Program-made: the position numbers and the translations under genes
Assembly (NCBI GenBank): GCA_023489135.1
Contig: JAMDCE010000631.1
Span: 6,893-12,104, forward strand
Reading direction: 5' to 3'
Origin: Chloroflexota bacterium
GTDB taxonomy: Bacteria > Chloroflexota > Chloroflexia > JAMDCE01
DNA length: 5,212 nt
Shown here: piece by piece, positions 4,400-5,212 of the stretch
Layout: every line of letters begins with the position of its first letter
Numbering within the stretch: position 1 is the first letter of the stretch
Notes under the pieces: generated by a model
Database searches by the model: none
What the model was told of the DNA's origin: nothing
Seen by the model: the letters and a program-made list of their open reading frames with translations, nothing else

Positions 4400-5212
4400 T
4401 TATTTCAGATGGCACGCCTCGCAAACGCCACGGTTAGAGAGGCGCAGCAGCGAACTTCGCGCATCGCCATTGGGCGAAGCCGCTCCTCCCGGCCAGGCCA
4501 CAGAGCCCGAGTACGTTCCCATTCTGGCACCGGTGCCGTGGGCCACGTGACAACTGATACACCCAGGATAGGGAGTCGAAGCAGGGTCTGAGCCGTATCC
4601 GTTGGCGTGGCAACTCGTACAGCTACTGGAATTGTTGGTGCCGTGCCGGAACTTGAACACAGCGTCGGTTGAGTCCGTGTGCCCAGGACCGTTCACCATG
4701 GGGGCGAGATATCGCGTGTGGCACTGCGTGCACCAGGCGGTCAAGGCCGCGTAAGCATTAGTTGACTGATAGCTGGAATGTTGAGCGAAGTAGGCATTCT
4801 CGGGTGCAGGAGAATTGGCTTTCCAATCTGTGTCTACAATGTTGTAGACTTTGGCTCCGGTCGCCTCGGGCACATCTATCGTCGCCGTCTTTGAGATTGC
4901 GCCTGTATCAAAGAGGGCGGTATTGTTGGCGCTGCCGCCCTTGAGGAGGCGATACGTCGCGGCGTTTCCGGTGCCGGCACGACCATGCGGGTTATGGCAG
5001 TTGGTGCAGGTCAGCGTTACATTGGCTGCGCCAAGATCAACCGTCGACGTGATGGCGCCGTAGCCCCAAACAGTGTTCGAGCCACCGGTGATCTCGTGTT
5101 TAGAGGTCGTGGGGAGAGTTTCCGTGCCCGTCAGGGCGGCGTTCATCTTGACCTGCGAAAACCCTCCACCCCTTAGAGGGGTCCCAGCAGGTGGTGCACT
5201 CGTATTCTCATC
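4400..5212 (-). CDS. Multiheme c-type cytochrome A, C-terminal part (partial)
   Basis: The reading frame is open to the right edge of the window, giving 270 codons plus a stop; the start and signal peptide lie outside. An internal ATG at 5146 is not the start, because the 22 residues before it (DENTSAPPAG then TPLRGGGF) align with residues of cytochrome B (QENTYVPPG then TSLKGGGF). Five heme motifs are visible, counted from the left end of the visible part: CTNCH 69-73, CTQCH 161-165, CTSCH 198-202, CISCH 218-222 and CEACH 264-268, two residues from the C-terminus. These match hemes 3 to 7 of B, so the full protein is probably also heptaheme. All six extra histidines of the aligned region of B are kept. 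Hemes 5 and 6 are 20 residues apart here but 16 in B. A strong terminator follows. It is expected to be an exported electron carrier. Confidence 0.92.
   Translation of the reverse strand, partial: DENTSAPPAGTPLRGGGFSQVKMNAALTGTETLPTTSKHEITGGSNTVWGYGAITSTVDLGAANVTLTCTNCHNPHGRAGTGNAATYRLLKGGSANNTALFDTGAISKTATIDVPEATGAKVYNIVDTDWKANSPAPENAYFAQHSSYQSTNAYAALTAWCTQCHTRYLAPMVNGPGHTDSTDAVFKFRHGTNNSSSCTSCHANGYGSDPASTPYPGCISCHVAHGTGARMGTYSGSVAWPGGAASPNGDARSSLLRLSNRGVCEACHLK

Noticed and set aside
4182..4424. Minus-strand open frames across the end of cytochrome A and the following intergenic region
   Set aside because: They overlap the C-terminal heme motif of A in another frame, cross its terminator, and show no heme motif or other domain.
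1..5212. CRISPR arrays, tRNA or rRNA genes, insertion sequences
   Set aside because: I looked for regularly spaced repeats, RNA-gene signatures and transposase-like frames and saw none.

Overview
The window carries five protein genes, all on the minus strand. They belong to a multiheme cytochrome locus of an anaerobic bacterium that probably moves electrons to acceptors outside the cell. Reading in the direction of transcription (high to low coordinates), the order is: cytochrome A (5212 to 4400, N-terminus outside the window), a membrane-anchored TPR protein (4086 to 3136), a membrane-anchored NHL beta-propeller protein (3077 to 2034), cytochrome B (1657 to 578, complete, seven CXXCH motifs) and cytochrome C (213 to 1, C-terminus outside the window). 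The DNA is moderately GC-rich by eye, with Shine-Dalgarno sites and one GTG start. Genus-level assignment is not possible from this sequence. A dissimilatory metal-reducing or sulfur/iron-cycling lineage (Desulfuromonadota/Geobacter-like, or a subsurface Gram-positive, Nitrospirota or Chloroflexota group) fits the gene content.

Cytochromes A, B and C are paralogs. B and C share the signal-peptide plan and 38 of 47 residues after the cleavage site. A and B share the whole C-terminal part. The order of heme motifs and surrounding residues in B recalls Geobacter OmcS, the hexaheme cytochrome that polymerises into extracellular nanowires. Similar points are an N-terminal CxxCHxxH, a CxxCHxPHG followed by YRxLxG, a WCxxCH, a CxxCHxAH, and a last CxxCH three or so residues from the C-terminus. 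B has one heme motif more than OmcS. This comparison is from memory and needs an alignment.

The TPR and NHL genes look like one two-gene operon (58-base gap) with its own candidate promoter at 4184-4212. Each protein has one N-terminal membrane segment preceded by basic residues, so the TPR and propeller domains should face the compartment where the cytochromes mature. A role in assembly, export or docking of the cytochromes is an inference from this layout.

The three gene-free stretches hold regulatory sequence. Region 4087-4399 has the terminator of A, the candidate TPR-NHL promoter and two inverted repeats next to the TPR start. Region 1658-2033 has an intrinsic terminator ahead of B. Region 214-577 has the best promoter of the window (TTGACA, 17 bases, TATAGT), nested palindromes, an AT-rich inverted repeat, and a structured leader of about 125 bases that ends in a terminator-like hairpin just before the ribosome-binding site of C. 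Cytochrome C is therefore probably controlled both at initiation and by attenuation.
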